A stretch of DNA of 34,628 bases from Dolichospermum sp. LEGE 00240. GTDB taxonomy: Bacteria; Cyanobacteriota; Cyanobacteriia; Cyanobacteriales; Nostocaceae. Within the stretch, counting starts at the first letter, position 1. The number at the start of each line of letters is the position of its first letter. The notes under the pieces are model-generated. The model saw only the letters and a program-made list of their open reading frames with translations. It was not told the DNA's origin and did no database searches. The translations under genes and the position numbers were made by a program. The stretch spans positions 1 through 34,628 of the forward strand of contig NZ_JADEVZ010000055.1 in the NCBI RefSeq assembly GCF_015207875.1. The letters run 5' to 3'. Positions 8,609 to 17,815 of the stretch are shown in pieces.

Positions 8609-8871
8609 AATTTAATCTTGATTTAAGTAGGTTGGCGTTGAAAATTGTCGTTATGGCAAGGCAAAAGGCAAGAGTGAAGAGGGTTTAGACGATTTTACGT
8701 TTCTTTACACAGTTTGGTTTTATTGTGTTCACCTACTTAACCTTGAATTTAATCAGAGGATTCACCGAAGTAGGGGCGCAGGCCCTGCGCCCAGTCAGGA
8801 TATAGGAGTAAAAGTGCTGTAAGTAGGTGAACAGAAAAATTTAAATACATATCGCTACGATTTGCCAATTA
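8609..8871. other. Repeat-rich spacer within the kdp cluster
   Basis: This 263-base gap separates the KdpF-like gene from kdpC. It contains a 13-base inverted repeat, GTTCACCTACTTA at 8727-8739 and its complement at 8820-8833, which encloses the perfect GGGCGCAG/CTGCGCCC palindrome at 8770-8792. TTCACCTACTTA also occurs at about 18690. The transcript would fold into a large stem-loop that could attenuate kdpC. Confidence 0.55.
8770..8792. repeat. Dispersed GC-rich palindromic repeat
   Basis: GTAGGGGCGCAGGCCCTGCG plus CCC contains a near-perfect hairpin. It is the same dispersed element as 7952-7973 and 32252-32274, placed inside the kdp cluster between the KdpF-like gene and kdpC. Confidence 0.65.
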
Positions 8872-9096
8872 TTAAAATCGTTCTGGCTGAAAAATAACTA
8901 TTAACAAATAAACCACCAACATCATAGTAGTAAACCCTAAAACCCCCATCGCCCAAGTAGAAACCCTATCTAAACTGAGAGTAGTATTAGCATAAACCAC
9001 TGGACTCATAAATAAACTGAAACACATCACTATAAAAATAGTGATTGGTAATTGGTGTTTAAACTTGGACAATCGAATCAATGGTATCATTTTCAT
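8872..9096 (-). CDS. KdpF-like small membrane subunit of the Kdp ATPase (KdpG of Anabaena)
   Basis: A 74-residue two-helix membrane protein lying between kdpB and kdpC, where kdpF or the extended Anabaena kdpG is expected. Its C-terminal helix LVVYLLIVIFQ followed by PERF matches the KdpF end pattern. The N-terminal helix (ITIFIVMCFSLFMSPVVYA) looks like a signal sequence ending in an Ala-X-Ala-like site. I chose the ATG at 9096; an upstream TTG at 9141 would add 15 residues and an ATG at 9090 would remove two. None has a clear ribosome site. KdpF-type peptides stabilise the pump complex. Confidence 0.8.
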   Translation of the reverse strand: MKMIPLIRLSKFKHQLPITIFIVMCFSLFMSPVVYANTTLSLDRVSTWAMGVLGFTTMMLVVYLLIVIFQPERF

Positions 9097-9243
9097 CAGG
9101 AAAAAGGTAATATACAACAAGTAAAAGGCAAGAATTATCAATTACCTATTCACGTAATTACAGCATAATTCACGGAGTCAGGAGTAAAACTGTCTAGCGG
9201 TGAATATAGATCCTGTACCTGATTAATCTGCAATCTGCTATAT

Positions 9244-11340
9244 TTACGCTAAACCCACAAATGTAATTATCATATCTATTAATTTAATCGCAATAAATGG
9301 AGCAATCACCCCACCTAAGCCATAAATTAAAATATTTCTTTGCAGAAGTTGATTAGCGGTTAAAGGTCGAAACTGAATACCTTTTAATGCTAGAGGAATC
9401 AAAGTTGGAATAATTAAAGCATTGTAGATCAACGCTGAAAGAATAGCCGAATTAACGCTACTCAACTTCATAATATTCAAAGTTCCTAAATTAGCAGCCG
9501 TGAAAAGTACGGGAATAATTGCAAAATATTTAGCAATATCATTAGCGATAGAAAATGTCGTCAACGCTCCACGAGTAATTAACAATTGCTTGCCAATACT
9601 AACGATATCAATTAATTTGGTGGGATCAGAATCTAAATCCACCATATTAGCCGCTTCCTTAGCTGCTTGCGTTCCCGTATTCATTGCCACACCTACATTA
9701 GCTTGTGCCAAAGCGGGAGCATCATTAGTTCCATCCCCTGTCATCGCTACTATTTTACCCTCAGCTTGTTCCCGTTGAATCACACTGATTTTATCTTCTG
9801 GCGTAGCTTCAGCAATAAATTCATCTACTCCAGCTTCTTTCGCAATCACAGCAGCAGTAATCCGGTTATCTCCCGTCAGCATGATAGTCCGCACTCCCAT
9901 GCGTCGGAGTTGGTCAAATCGTTCCCGGATACCCGGTTTCACAATATCTTTGAGATAGATAACACCATAAATTTCGTTATCAAGACAAACAGCTAAAGGT
10001 GTACCACCTTGATGAGAAACTTGTTGATAGGCAACATCTAATTCCGGTGTATCTCGTCCACGACGGGAGAGAACAAAGCCTTTAATCGCTTCTACTGAGC
10101 CTTTCCGTACTTCCCTACCCCCAGGTAAATTAGTACCACTCATGCGGGTTTTTGCTGAAAATTCTATCCCCTGTGCTTGTTTGCGGTCTAAATCAAAATT
10201 TGCCCCTAATTTTTCTGCCAGTCGGACAATAGATTTCCCCTCTGGAGTATCATCAAAAATACTAGCTGCCAAAGCCACGTTAGCAATTTCCGCCATTGAA
10301 TGACCATTAATGGGGATAAATTCTTCTGCTAAACGGTTGCCAAGGGTGATTGTTCCAGTTTTATCAAGCACCAGAGTATTAATATCGCCACAGGCTTCTA
10401 TTGCCCTACCAGAGGTGGCAATGACGTTAAATTGTGCCACTCTATCCATACCTGCAATACCGATGGTACTCAGTAACCCGCCAATAGTTGTGGGGATGAG
10501 GGCTACCAAAAGAGCAATGAGAACAGGAATGCTCACAGGACTATTCACATAGTAGGCAAAGGCGGGCAGAGTGGCTACTACGAATAAAAATACTAAACTC
10601 AGAACTGCTAATAATACTGTTAAGGCAATTTCATTAGGGGTTTTAGTCCGTTCTGCTCCTTCGACCAGAGCAATCATCCGGTCAATAAAGCCTTTGCCTG
10701 GTTCAGCCGTAACACGAATAATCAGTTCATCAGAAATTATGCGTGTACCACCTGTAACTGAACTGGCAACGTCTGAACCTGATTCTTTGAGAACTGGGGC
10801 AGATTCGCCTGTAATTGCTGATTCATCCACAGAGGCGACACCCATGATTACTTCACCATCTGCGGGAATCACGTCGCCTGAGACTACATATATAGTGTCT
10901 CCCTGTTTTAAGCTGTTGGCAGGAACTTCTGTGATTGTGCCGTCAACGGTGATAGTTTTGGCAATGGTGGCTGATTGGGTTGAACGTAAAGTATCGGCTT
11001 GGGCTTTACCTCGTCCCTCGGCTACAGCTTCGGCAAAGTTGCTAAATAGAACGGTGAATAATAAAATTCCCGTTAATAGTCCGTTAAACAGATGGGGATT
11101 TTTTTGACTTACTGGACCAAATAATTCAGGGTAAATGGTGACCGAGAAAGTGATGATTGTTCCTATCCATACTAAAAACATCACTGGATTTTTGATGGCA
11201 TATTGGGGATACAGTTTAATAAAGGCATCTCCTATTGCCCGGAAATACAGTCCTTTATTAGATACTCGCGTTTTTCTGTGTTTCTTACGACGATAACGGG
11301 GACGGGGAGCTTTAGAATGAGAGGTAGTTGCTGAGTTCAT
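9244..11340 (-). CDS. kdpB: KdpB catalytic subunit of K+-transporting P-type ATPase
   Basis: The 698-residue ATP-hydrolysing subunit of the high-affinity potassium pump. It shows TGES (177-180) of the actuator domain, the membrane LIPTTIGG (281-288), the phosphorylation motif DKTGT with Asp326, the KGSVEAIKG nucleotide region, MLTGDN and the hinge [11 protein letters not shown]. The N-terminal about 30 residues are very basic ([11 protein letters not shown]), an extension that may bind membrane phospholipid. It begins 80 bases after kdpA and both read on the minus strand. The gap holds TCAGGAG-type repeats. Confidence 0.98.
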   Translation of the reverse strand: MNSATTSHSKAPRPRYRRKKHRKTRVSNKGLYFRAIGDAFIKLYPQYAIKNPVMFLVWIGTIITFSVTIYPELFGPVSQKNPHLFNGLLTGILLFTVLFSNFAEAVAEGRGKAQADTLRSTQSATIAKTITVDGTITEVPANSLKQGDTIYVVSGDVIPADGEVIMGVASVDESAITGESAPVLKESGSDVASSVTGGTRIISDELIIRVTAEPGKGFIDRMIALVEGAERTKTPNEIALTVLLAVLSLVFLFVVATLPAFAYYVNSPVSIPVLIALLVALIPTTIGGLLSTIGIAGMDRVAQFNVIATSGRAIEACGDINTLVLDKTGTITLGNRLAEEFIPINGHSMAEIANVALAASIFDDTPEGKSIVRLAEKLGANFDLDRKQAQGIEFSAKTRMSGTNLPGGREVRKGSVEAIKGFVLSRRGRDTPELDVAYQQVSHQGGTPLAVCLDNEIYGVIYLKDIVKPGIRERFDQLRRMGVRTIMLTGDNRITAAVIAKEAGVDEFIAEATPEDKISVIQREQAEGKIVAMTGDGTNDAPALAQANVGVAMNTGTQAAKEAANMVDLDSDPTKLIDIVSIGKQLLITRGALTTFSIANDIAKYFAIIPVLFTAANLGTLNIMKLSSVNSAILSALIYNALIIPTLIPLALKGIQFRPLTANQLLQRNILIYGLGGVIAPFIAIKLIDMIITFVGLA

Positions 11341-11420
11341 ATATAAGTAATTTTCTAGGAGTCACCGAGTCAGGAGAAAGAAAGAAGACAATTATCTTCA
11401 TCCCTATTTCCCCATTGTTT

Positions 11421-13106
11421 CTAACTACCAGAAGCGAGTTTAAAGCCTTCGGCAATTGGTCCTAAAGCTAGAACAGGGAAGAATGTGAGGATGCCTAAAA
11501 TTAGGGTGACACCAGCAGTAATTCCCGTAAATAGCAGAGAATCAGTTTTTAAAGTTCCCCGGCTGGCTGGACTGGCTTGTTTTTTAGACATACTATCAGC
11601 TAAGAGAAGTAGGGCAATAATGGGTATATAACGTCCTGCGAAAATACTGACAGATGTACTTAAGTTCCACCATAATGTGCTGTCATTTAATCCTTCTAAG
11701 CCAGAACCGTTATTGGCTGCGGCTGAGGCGTATTCATAAACTACTTGGGAAATTCCATGAAAACCTGGGTTACTAATTCCTGACAAAGATATAGGATAAG
11801 CCATAGCGATCGCACTTGGAATTAAAATCATCATGGGGTGAATTAATAGCACCACACTAGCCAGAACAATTTCCCGTTTTTCGATTTTGCGCCCAAAAAT
11901 TTCTGGTGTGCGCCCTACCATTAAACCGGTGATAAAAACTGTGAGCATCAGATAAATGAAGAGATAAGCTGTTCCTATACCTTGTCCTCCCCAAATTATT
12001 TGTAAAAATAGGTTGAATAAGCTGGAAAATGTGCCACTGGGCATGAGGGAATCGTGCATTCCGTTAACAGCACCGCACATGGTGGCTGTGGTTGTAACTG
12101 CCCATAGTGCGGTTTGCGCCCAATCAAATCTGACTTCTTTGCCTTCTAAGTTGGGTAATTCTAATCGCAAGGTATTATTAATGAGGGGATTTCCTTGTAA
12201 TTCCCCTGTGGCTGTAACGCTAATGAGAAAAACAAAGATGATAAACACCATTGAAAATAATAGCCAGGTTTGTTTGAGGTTGTTGGCAAATACTCCGTAG
12301 GTGTAAATTAGGGAGGTGGGGATAGCCAGCATGGCGATGATTTCTATTAGGTTAGAAGCGCCATTGGGATTTTCAAAAGGATGAGCAGAATTAGCTGCAA
12401 AAAAGCCGCCGCCATTTTCTCCTAACATTTTGATCATTTCCCAGGAGGCTACTGGACCTCTGGCTATGTACTGGATTCTCCCTTCTAAGGTTTCTACTAA
12501 TATGGTTTGGGCTAGGGTTTGAGGTACTCCGGCGATGATGAGAGCGATCGCCCCCACAATAGATAAAGGTAATAATATCCTAGTGATAGCCTGGGTAAAA
12601 TCCACATAGAAATTCCCCAGTTTTCTCCCCGTTAACCCCCGAATAAAGGCAATTCCCACGACTAAACCACTAGCCGCTGAGGTAAACATTAAAAAACCTA
12701 AAGCTGATGTTTGACTAAAATAACTAAAGGTATTTTCTGTGGCGTAGTGTTGTTGGTCAGTATTGGTCAGGAAGGAAATTGTGGTATGTAGTAATAAATC
12801 CCATCTCATCCGCCCCAGTCCATTGGGATTCCAGGGCAGAAATTTCTGATAATAAAGAAGCGCGTAAACCGCTACACCCATGACTAAGTTACTGCATAGT
12901 AAGGCGCGAATATACTGCCAACCCGTCATATCATTTTTTTTACCCACACCCCCTAAAATATAAATTATTGCCTCTATAGGCTTCACCACAGGATCAAGAA
13001 TTGTCCTCTCTCCCAAAAAAACACGGGCTATATATTTCCCTAGTATGGGCGTAATAAATACGACAATAACCAGCGTTAAAGCAATTTGTAAAAAACCTTG
13101 ACTCAT
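11421..13106 (-). CDS. kdpA: KdpA potassium-binding channel-like subunit
   Basis: The 561-residue, ten-helix subunit that selects and transports K+. Filter-like segments of the SKT fold are visible: [12 protein letters not shown] (114-125), [19 protein letters not shown] (229-247), [16 protein letters not shown] and [14 protein letters not shown]. The second filter has Glu230 and Ala238 where the E. coli protein has Thr and Asn, but the glycines are intact. Length is typical. It is the first gene of the kdp cluster. The 159-base gap to the divergent DUF1995 gene must hold promoters for both directions; I see no c-di-AMP riboswitch. Confidence 0.98.
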   Translation of the reverse strand: MSQGFLQIALTLVIVVFITPILGKYIARVFLGERTILDPVVKPIEAIIYILGGVGKKNDMTGWQYIRALLCSNLVMGVAVYALLYYQKFLPWNPNGLGRMRWDLLLHTTISFLTNTDQQHYATENTFSYFSQTSALGFLMFTSAASGLVVGIAFIRGLTGRKLGNFYVDFTQAITRILLPLSIVGAIALIIAGVPQTLAQTILVETLEGRIQYIARGPVASWEMIKMLGENGGGFFAANSAHPFENPNGASNLIEIIAMLAIPTSLIYTYGVFANNLKQTWLLFSMVFIIFVFLISVTATGELQGNPLINNTLRLELPNLEGKEVRFDWAQTALWAVTTTATMCGAVNGMHDSLMPSGTFSSLFNLFLQIIWGGQGIGTAYLFIYLMLTVFITGLMVGRTPEIFGRKIEKREIVLASVVLLIHPMMILIPSAIAMAYPISLSGISNPGFHGISQVVYEYASAAANNGSGLEGLNDSTLWWNLSTSVSIFAGRYIPIIALLLLADSMSKKQASPASRGTLKTDSLLFTGITAGVTLILGILTFFPVLALGPIAEGFKLASGS

Positions 13107-13265
13107 GTAGTTTGCACTCTATTCAACTGAATTTCTAGCCAGTTAACACTCAACAATAATGCCTAAATTACTAATAAATTGAATTTTTAGTGATTGGATG
13201 ATTTTTCATACCACCTAAATCAATATAGTAGAGAATTAAATATTAACCCAACGACTTGATAAACT

Positions 13266-14006
13266 ATGGCTGAACTACCAAAAACCTTAGAAGATGCGAT
13301 CGCTCAATCTTGTGAAGCGGTAAAATCAGCTTTAGCTGATGGTACAACTCGGATTCAAGTTGAGTTATTATTTCCCGAACTCAAATTCATGACGGTTGCA
13401 GAACAATTTCTCCCCCAATTTACTGAATACGCATCCCGTCTTAAAGTCTTCTTTGCTGATGCTGGTGCGGCTGCTTTAGCCCGTCGTGATTGGACAGACG
13501 CACAATTCCAAATTTCCGATATTGGTACTGGTAGGGCTGCATCCCTAGAAGCAAAAATTCAGCCAGAGGATGAAATTTTCCTATTTATTGCCCCCACCTC
13601 CGTAGAAGTCCCACAATTAGAAAAGCTGTGTGAACTGATCGGCGATCGCCCCACAATCATGTTAACACCCCGACTCGAAGATTCAAGTATAGTTGGTATC
13701 GGTTACACAGCCAGAGAAACTCGTCGTCGCTTCATTAGTACCATCGAATCTTGTTACTATATCCGTCCCGTAGATGATCAATCTGCCCTGTTCCGTTGCT
13801 ATCCTGGATTATGGGAAGTATGGGTAGAAATACAAGAAGAATATCAAAAAGTTGCTGAACTCCCGAAAAAACCTTCCGGTGACGAATTAGACGCGATTCT
13901 TATGGGAGGACAAACGCAAAACACCAACACCAGCGACACCACACCCACCAAAAAACCTAGTGTGTTTAAGAGTTTGCAACGGTTTATCAAGGCTTTAAGC
14001 AGTTAA
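13266..14006 (+). CDS. DUF1995-family protein (chloroplast LPA3-like)
   Basis: A soluble 246-residue protein resembling the DUF1995 family, found in cyanobacteria and plastids. A plant relative is linked to photosystem II accumulation. Recognisable parts are LPKTLEDAIAQSCEAV at the start, RIQVELLFPELKFM, the central IFLFIAPTSVEVPQLEKLCE and the late FRCYPGLWEVWVEI. The last about 45 residues are polar and disordered (GGQTQNTNTSDTTPTKK). It diverges from kdpA and ends 65 bases before dnaN, so it may be cotranscribed with dnaN. Confidence 0.82.
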   Translation: MAELPKTLEDAIAQSCEAVKSALADGTTRIQVELLFPELKFMTVAEQFLPQFTEYASRLKVFFADAGAAALARRDWTDAQFQISDIGTGRAASLEAKIQPEDEIFLFIAPTSVEVPQLEKLCELIGDRPTIMLTPRLEDSSIVGIGYTARETRRRFISTIESCYYIRPVDDQSALFRCYPGLWEVWVEIQEEYQKVAELPKKPSGDELDAILMGGQTQNTNTSDTTPTKKPSVFKSLQRFIKALSS

Positions 14007-14071
14007 GATAACAACGTGATGGGTAAATCAGTTATTACCCATTACCAATTCCCCCATTATTGAATTTAAAG

Positions 14072-15223
14072 ATGAAATTAATCTGTTCTCAAAGTGATCT
14101 TAGTAGCAATCTTTCTCTCGTCAGTCGTGCAGTCCCCTCCAGACCAACCCATCCTGTTCTTGCCAATATCTTATTACAAGCAGATGCCGAAACTAATCAA
14201 GTTAGTTTAACAGCCTTTGACCTGAGTTTAGGTATCCGTAGCAGCTTTAGCGCCGAGGTCTTAGAAGGGGGGACAATTGCTCTCCCTGCCAAACTACTTG
14301 TAGATATCACCTCTCGTCTTCCAGAAGGGGAAATCGCACTGGACGATCAATCAGCAGATAATACTGGAGAAGGTATAATTGTCACTCTCAAACCCAAAAG
14401 CGGACGTTATCAAGTCCGAGCAATGGGGGCAGAAGAATTTCCCGAATTACCTATAATTGAAAATGCTGAAGCCATTACTCTCACCACAGCGGCACTAATT
14501 GAAGGATTGAAGGGTTCTTTGTTTGCTACAAGTTCCGATGAAACCAAGCAAGTTCTCACAGGTGTACATTTAACTCTCAAACAGGACACTTTAGAATTTG
14601 CTGCTACCGACGGACACCGGTTAGCAGTTTTGGAAACCACAAATGAGCGTCCTGTAGAAGGAAGCGAACAGGTAGAGGTGACAGTACCAGCAAAAGCATT
14701 ACGAGAACTACAAAGGATGTTAGGACATAACTCCACATCAGAAGAAACTGTAGCCGTATATCTTGATCAAGGTCAAGTAGTATTTGCTTGGCAAAATCAA
14801 CGCCTCACCAGCCGCACTTTAGAAGGACAATATCCCGCGTATAGGCAATTAATTCCTCGGCAATTTGAACGCCAAGTCACATTAGAAAGAAAGCAATTTA
14901 TTAGCACTTTGGAACGAATTGCTGTGTTAGCAGATCAGAAAAATAATATTGTCAAAGTCAGCATTGATAATGCCAATCAAGAAATTACTTTATCTTGTGA
15001 AGCACAAGATGTTGGTAGTGGTACAGAATCAATGCCAGCACAAATATCTGGCGAAGATATAGACATTGCTTTTAATGTCAAATATCTGATGGAAGGTTTA
15101 AAAGAACTACCATCTTCAGAAATTCAAATGCACTTGAATCAAAGTTTAACTCCGGTAATTTTCACGCCCTTGGGTGGATTAAAAATGACCTATTTGGCTA
15201 TGCCTGTACAGCTTAGAAGTTAG
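14072..15223 (+). CDS. dnaN: DNA polymerase III beta subunit (sliding clamp)
   Basis: The 383-residue ring-forming clamp that tethers the replicative polymerase to DNA. Three repeated clamp folds are visible: the start MKLICSQSDLSSNLSLVSRA, the first-domain HPVLANILLQ, FAATDGHRLAVLET in domain 2, and the terminal TPVIFTPLGGLKMTYLAMPVQ with the typical MP-X-Q-X-R ending. I start at the ATG at 14072; a TTG at 14060 is in frame but extends beyond the usual family start. dnaN here lies away from dnaA, as is common in cyanobacteria. I see no origin in the flanks. Confidence 0.97.
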   Translation: MKLICSQSDLSSNLSLVSRAVPSRPTHPVLANILLQADAETNQVSLTAFDLSLGIRSSFSAEVLEGGTIALPAKLLVDITSRLPEGEIALDDQSADNTGEGIIVTLKPKSGRYQVRAMGAEEFPELPIIENAEAITLTTAALIEGLKGSLFATSSDETKQVLTGVHLTLKQDTLEFAATDGHRLAVLETTNERPVEGSEQVEVTVPAKALRELQRMLGHNSTSEETVAVYLDQGQVVFAWQNQRLTSRTLEGQYPAYRQLIPRQFERQVTLERKQFISTLERIAVLADQKNNIVKVSIDNANQEITLSCEAQDVGSGTESMPAQISGEDIDIAFNVKYLMEGLKELPSSEIQMHLNQSLTPVIFTPLGGLKMTYLAMPVQLRS

Positions 15224-15240
15224 TTTTTAAGTCATTATTT

Positions 15241-15451
15241 AGGGCTTGCTGAATAAAGCTAAAACTTAGATATATCAAGAGTTTGAAGGTAAAAAAGGTG
15301 AATCAGGTGCAAGGAATCAGGGTGAAAATTAGCAAAAACCTATCACTTGGATTCCAGACTATTCTTCTCTTCTTCTAATTCTTCCTCCTGACTCCTAGAC
15401 CATGACTTACGTCACGCTGCGCTATCACAGATAACTTTTTCAGCAGACCCT
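15241..15451. mobile_element. Possible miniature transposon (family C)
   Basis: A 211-base noncoding segment whose ends are imperfect inverted repeats: AGGGCTTGCTGAATAAAG on the left, and AGGGTCTGCTGAAAAAG when the right end is read in reverse complement. ATTT flanks both sides and may be a 4-base target duplication. The interior holds TCCTGACTCCT-type repeats and ACGCTGCGCTATCA, a word also seen near 22525. The assignment rests on the ends alone. Confidence 0.5.
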
Positions 15452-15515
15452 ATTTAGCTGTAAGGGTTTAGCACTGCTAAACCCCTACCTATAGAATCAA
15501 GCTTATGAAAGTAAT

Positions 15516-16007
15516 TTAGTGATAATTTTTACCGCCACCCCATTGATTGCCTAGAATCTTAGGTTGGAGGAGAATATGTCCAGCGATCGCTATCAAGTCA
15601 TCTTCGGTCAGATTTCGCATTTCTGTGAAAATATCCGCATTCTTGATGCTGGGGTGGAGTTCAGAAATATCTATTTCACCATCATAGGTAGTAGGATTGT
15701 TCATATAGTCCACCAAACCTGCAATATTATTGCGGTTAGGTACAGCCTCTGCTAAGGCTTTAGATCCAAGTCCCACGTTTTTGTCAGTCTTGGTAACTCC
15801 ACCAGCATGGCATTGAGCGCAAGCGTAGTTGAAGAGTGCTTTACCTTCTTTGACTTGTTTTAAGCTGAGAACAACTGTATCACCTTGGGCATTTAATGGC
15901 ACTGTGCGGGTAGCTTCATCCAGTTCTAAAGCTGTTGCAGTACCGACAATCATCTGTAATGTCAGCAAAATAGTAGCAACAACAACACCAATTAGCCTTC
16001 TAATCAT
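15516..16007 (-). CDS. Cytochrome c550-like protein, diverged tandem copy of psbV
   Basis: A 163-residue c-type cytochrome made by duplication of psbV. It retains the Sec signal (cleavage after Ala26), heme site CAQCH (63-67) and the second heme-ligand histidine in ELHPS (118). The mature C-terminal half differs at many positions, ending GGGKNYH where PsbV ends in GGGKIYY. The first half is identical in DNA to the neighbour over 152 bases (15844-15995). Upstream of its ATG there is no GAGGAG, only a weak GGCGA, so translation may be lower. It may be a backup PSII extrinsic cytochrome or another electron carrier (PsbV2-like). Confidence 0.88.
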   Translation of the reverse strand: MIRRLIGVVVATILLTLQMIVGTATALELDEATRTVPLNAQGDTVVLSLKQVKEGKALFNYACAQCHAGGVTKTDKNVGLGSKALAEAVPNRNNIAGLVDYMNNPTTYDGEIDISELHPSIKNADIFTEMRNLTEDDLIAIAGHILLQPKILGNQWGGGKNYH

Positions 16008-16107
16008 AATTTATCGCCAAAAATTTTCGCCAAAAATTTTGATAATCAACAAGTCAGGGAATCTATGATATTTTCCCTGACAATTTGTATGACTGAATCA
16101 GGATAGT

Positions 16108-16599
16108 TTAGTAATAAATTTTACCGCCACCCCATTTAATGCCCACAACTTTTGGTTGGAGGAGAATATGTCCAGCGATCGCTTTCAAGTCCTCTTCAGT
16201 CAGATTTCGCATTTTTGTGAAAATATCCGCACTCTTGATGCTGGGGTGGAGTTCAGAAATCTCTATTGCGCCATCATAGGTAGTGGGATTTTTCATGTAG
16301 TCCACCAAACCTTCAATATTATTGCGGTTAGGTAAAGCCCCTGCTAAAGCTTCTGGTTCAAGTCCCACGTTTTGATTAGTCTTGGTAACTCCACCAGCAT
16401 GGCATTGAGCGCAAGCGAAATTGAATAGTCGTTTGCCTTCTTTGACTTGTTTTAAGCTGAGAACAACTGTATCACCTTGGGCATTTAATGGCACTGTGCG
16501 GGTAGCTTCATCCAGTTCTAAAGCTGTTGCAGTACCGACAATCATCTGTAATGTCAGCAAAATAGTAGCAACAACAACACCAATTAGTCTTTTAAACAT
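16108..16599 (-). CDS. psbV: Photosystem II extrinsic cytochrome c550
   Basis: PsbV is the lumenal heme protein that shields the Mn4CaO5 cluster of photosystem II. The 163-residue precursor has a signal peptide (MFKRLIGVVVATILL, cleavage at ATA-LELD), heme motif CAQCH (63-67) and the axial His118 (mature His92), and ends in the canonical WGGGKIYY. I place the start at the ATG at 16599: GAGGAG lies six bases upstream and homologues begin MFKRLIG. A TTG at 16611 would place the ribosome site inside the gene. The tandem copy starts 101 bases downstream of its stop, so the two could share a transcript. Confidence 0.96.
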   Translation of the reverse strand: MFKRLIGVVVATILLTLQMIVGTATALELDEATRTVPLNAQGDTVVLSLKQVKEGKRLFNFACAQCHAGGVTKTNQNVGLEPEALAGALPNRNNIEGLVDYMKNPTTYDGAIEISELHPSIKSADIFTKMRNLTEEDLKAIAGHILLQPKVVGIKWGGGKIYY

Positions 16600-16611
16600 A
16601 TTTCTCCTCAA

Positions 16612-17135
16612 AGATTTTATTGAGTCACTGTAATACCAATATCATGTTAGGAGTCCAATTTGTTGCCAAAAATACGATCCCTTAAACATACCTTTGCCAA
16701 TTTTATAAATAGAGATTACTAAATAAAGCTAAAACCATTTATTAATAAGGGTTTCGCGGATTTTTATCACAAAAAAGTGCCAGGTTTTGGCTGATGGTGT
16801 CTCAAAATAGGTGATCGGAGTTCGGAGTTCGGAGTTCACCTGAGTTCGACATAAGATAATTTGTGGAAAACTCGTCATGAGTCTCAAACCCTTATGATCT
16901 CGTTGAAAAAATCATAACTCCGTTCGCGTAGCGTCTCCCAAGGAGAAACTCCGAACTCAGGTTAAATATAGGGCTGAAACCCGATAAAATCGTGACGATA
17001 TCAATAGGGTTTCAGATTTTTGGCAACAGTATTGTTAAACTCTTGTAATTTAAATTTCGGGTCAGGCGTGGGGCTTCTGTCGGTCAAGCTAAAATTGTTG
17101 TTGTTTTAGTGATGCCATGAAATAGTATAGGTGTA
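16612..17135. other. Intergenic region upstream of psbV
   Basis: About 520 noncoding bases. It contains three direct TTCGGAG heptamers (about 16815-16838), an AACTCCG-containing copy of the dispersed CGTTCGCGTAGCGTCTCCC cyanobacterial repeat (16921-16939), and inverted words CTGAAACCC / GGGTTTCAG at 16974-17014. The psbV promoter should lie just upstream of 16612, but I cannot place it securely. Confidence 0.5.
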
Positions 17136-17576
17136 CTATTTCGGCACTTGTTTTTGCTGGGAAATGGCAAGGGTGTAGTTGAACCTATTTTGTGACAAAT
17201 CTCCCATATACAATAAGTATTTACCCGGCTGCCAGTAACCGGAGAATTCTGCCTTGCCACCGCTATAACTATCAGCAAGCACACAAAATCGCCCCCCTGG
17301 TCCGTCAATCAATAGTGTTGGCTGTCCTTTACTTTCTACCGTCAATCGTAGATAAGGCAATGGTTCTGTAACTTGAATTATTTGATTAGGAGCAGTGTTA
17401 ATATTCCCACAATTACTTTTCACAGACCCTCCAGATGTACCGTTTAATACTAATGGATCTTGATCGAACTCAGAGTTAATTTCTAACTGTGGGGTTTTAG
17501 CAAAGCTGGACTGATTCAGTAATAGGCTCGTTGTGAGTGCTACGAAAGCAATTTTAAATAGCTTCAAAGGTTTCAT
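17136..17576 (-). CDS. Secreted hypothetical protein, 146 aa
   Basis: A small exported protein. A Sec signal peptide is clear (MKPLKLFKIAFVALTTSLLL, cleavage after SSFA, residue 26), followed by a beta-rich domain of about 115 residues. It has GTSGGSVKSNCGNI (Cys near residue 56), LPYLRLTVESKGQPTLLIDG, GGRFCVLAD and FSGYWQPGKYLLYMGDL. The two Cys could form a disulfide. I know the pattern from cyanobacterial proteins of unknown function, with no reaction assigned. It likely sits in the periplasm or is exported. The gene stands alone. Confidence 0.75.
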   Translation of the reverse strand: MKPLKLFKIAFVALTTSLLLNQSSFAKTPQLEINSEFDQDPLVLNGTSGGSVKSNCGNINTAPNQIIQVTEPLPYLRLTVESKGQPTLLIDGPGGRFCVLADSYSGGKAEFSGYWQPGKYLLYMGDLSQNRFNYTLAISQQKQVPK

Positions 17577-17815
17577 AATAATACCCGGTAAGTGGGAAAC
17601 GAGCGCGGCTTTGCATCTTGCTCGTCATTGTATTATTAGCGGGCAAGACTTGTACGGAACTGATTGCTTATTTAGACGGGAAGAATTAGATTGTGTTCCT
17701 ACTGAACATTTTATCATTCTAGAGTGGGGAAAACAATGGGAGGATTGCGTTAGGCTGGATGGAAATGCAAAACAATGGGTTGTTTCACCCGTATAAATCC
17801 TGATAAAATTTCCTG

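Noticed and set aside
10571-11107. Long plus-strand open frame of 178 codons inside kdpB
   Set aside because: It is a shadow of kdpB, whose protein is unambiguous; the composition (Ser/Thr/Ala-rich) is typical of an antisense frame.
13107-13265. A c-di-AMP (ydaO-type) riboswitch before kdpA
   Set aside because: The gap is only 159 bases and contains none of the expected paired elements that I could recognise.
17533-17796. Plus-strand open frame of 87 codons before the acyltransferase
   Set aside because: It overlaps the signal-peptide end of the secreted protein on the other strand, has no ribosome site and no recognisable pattern.
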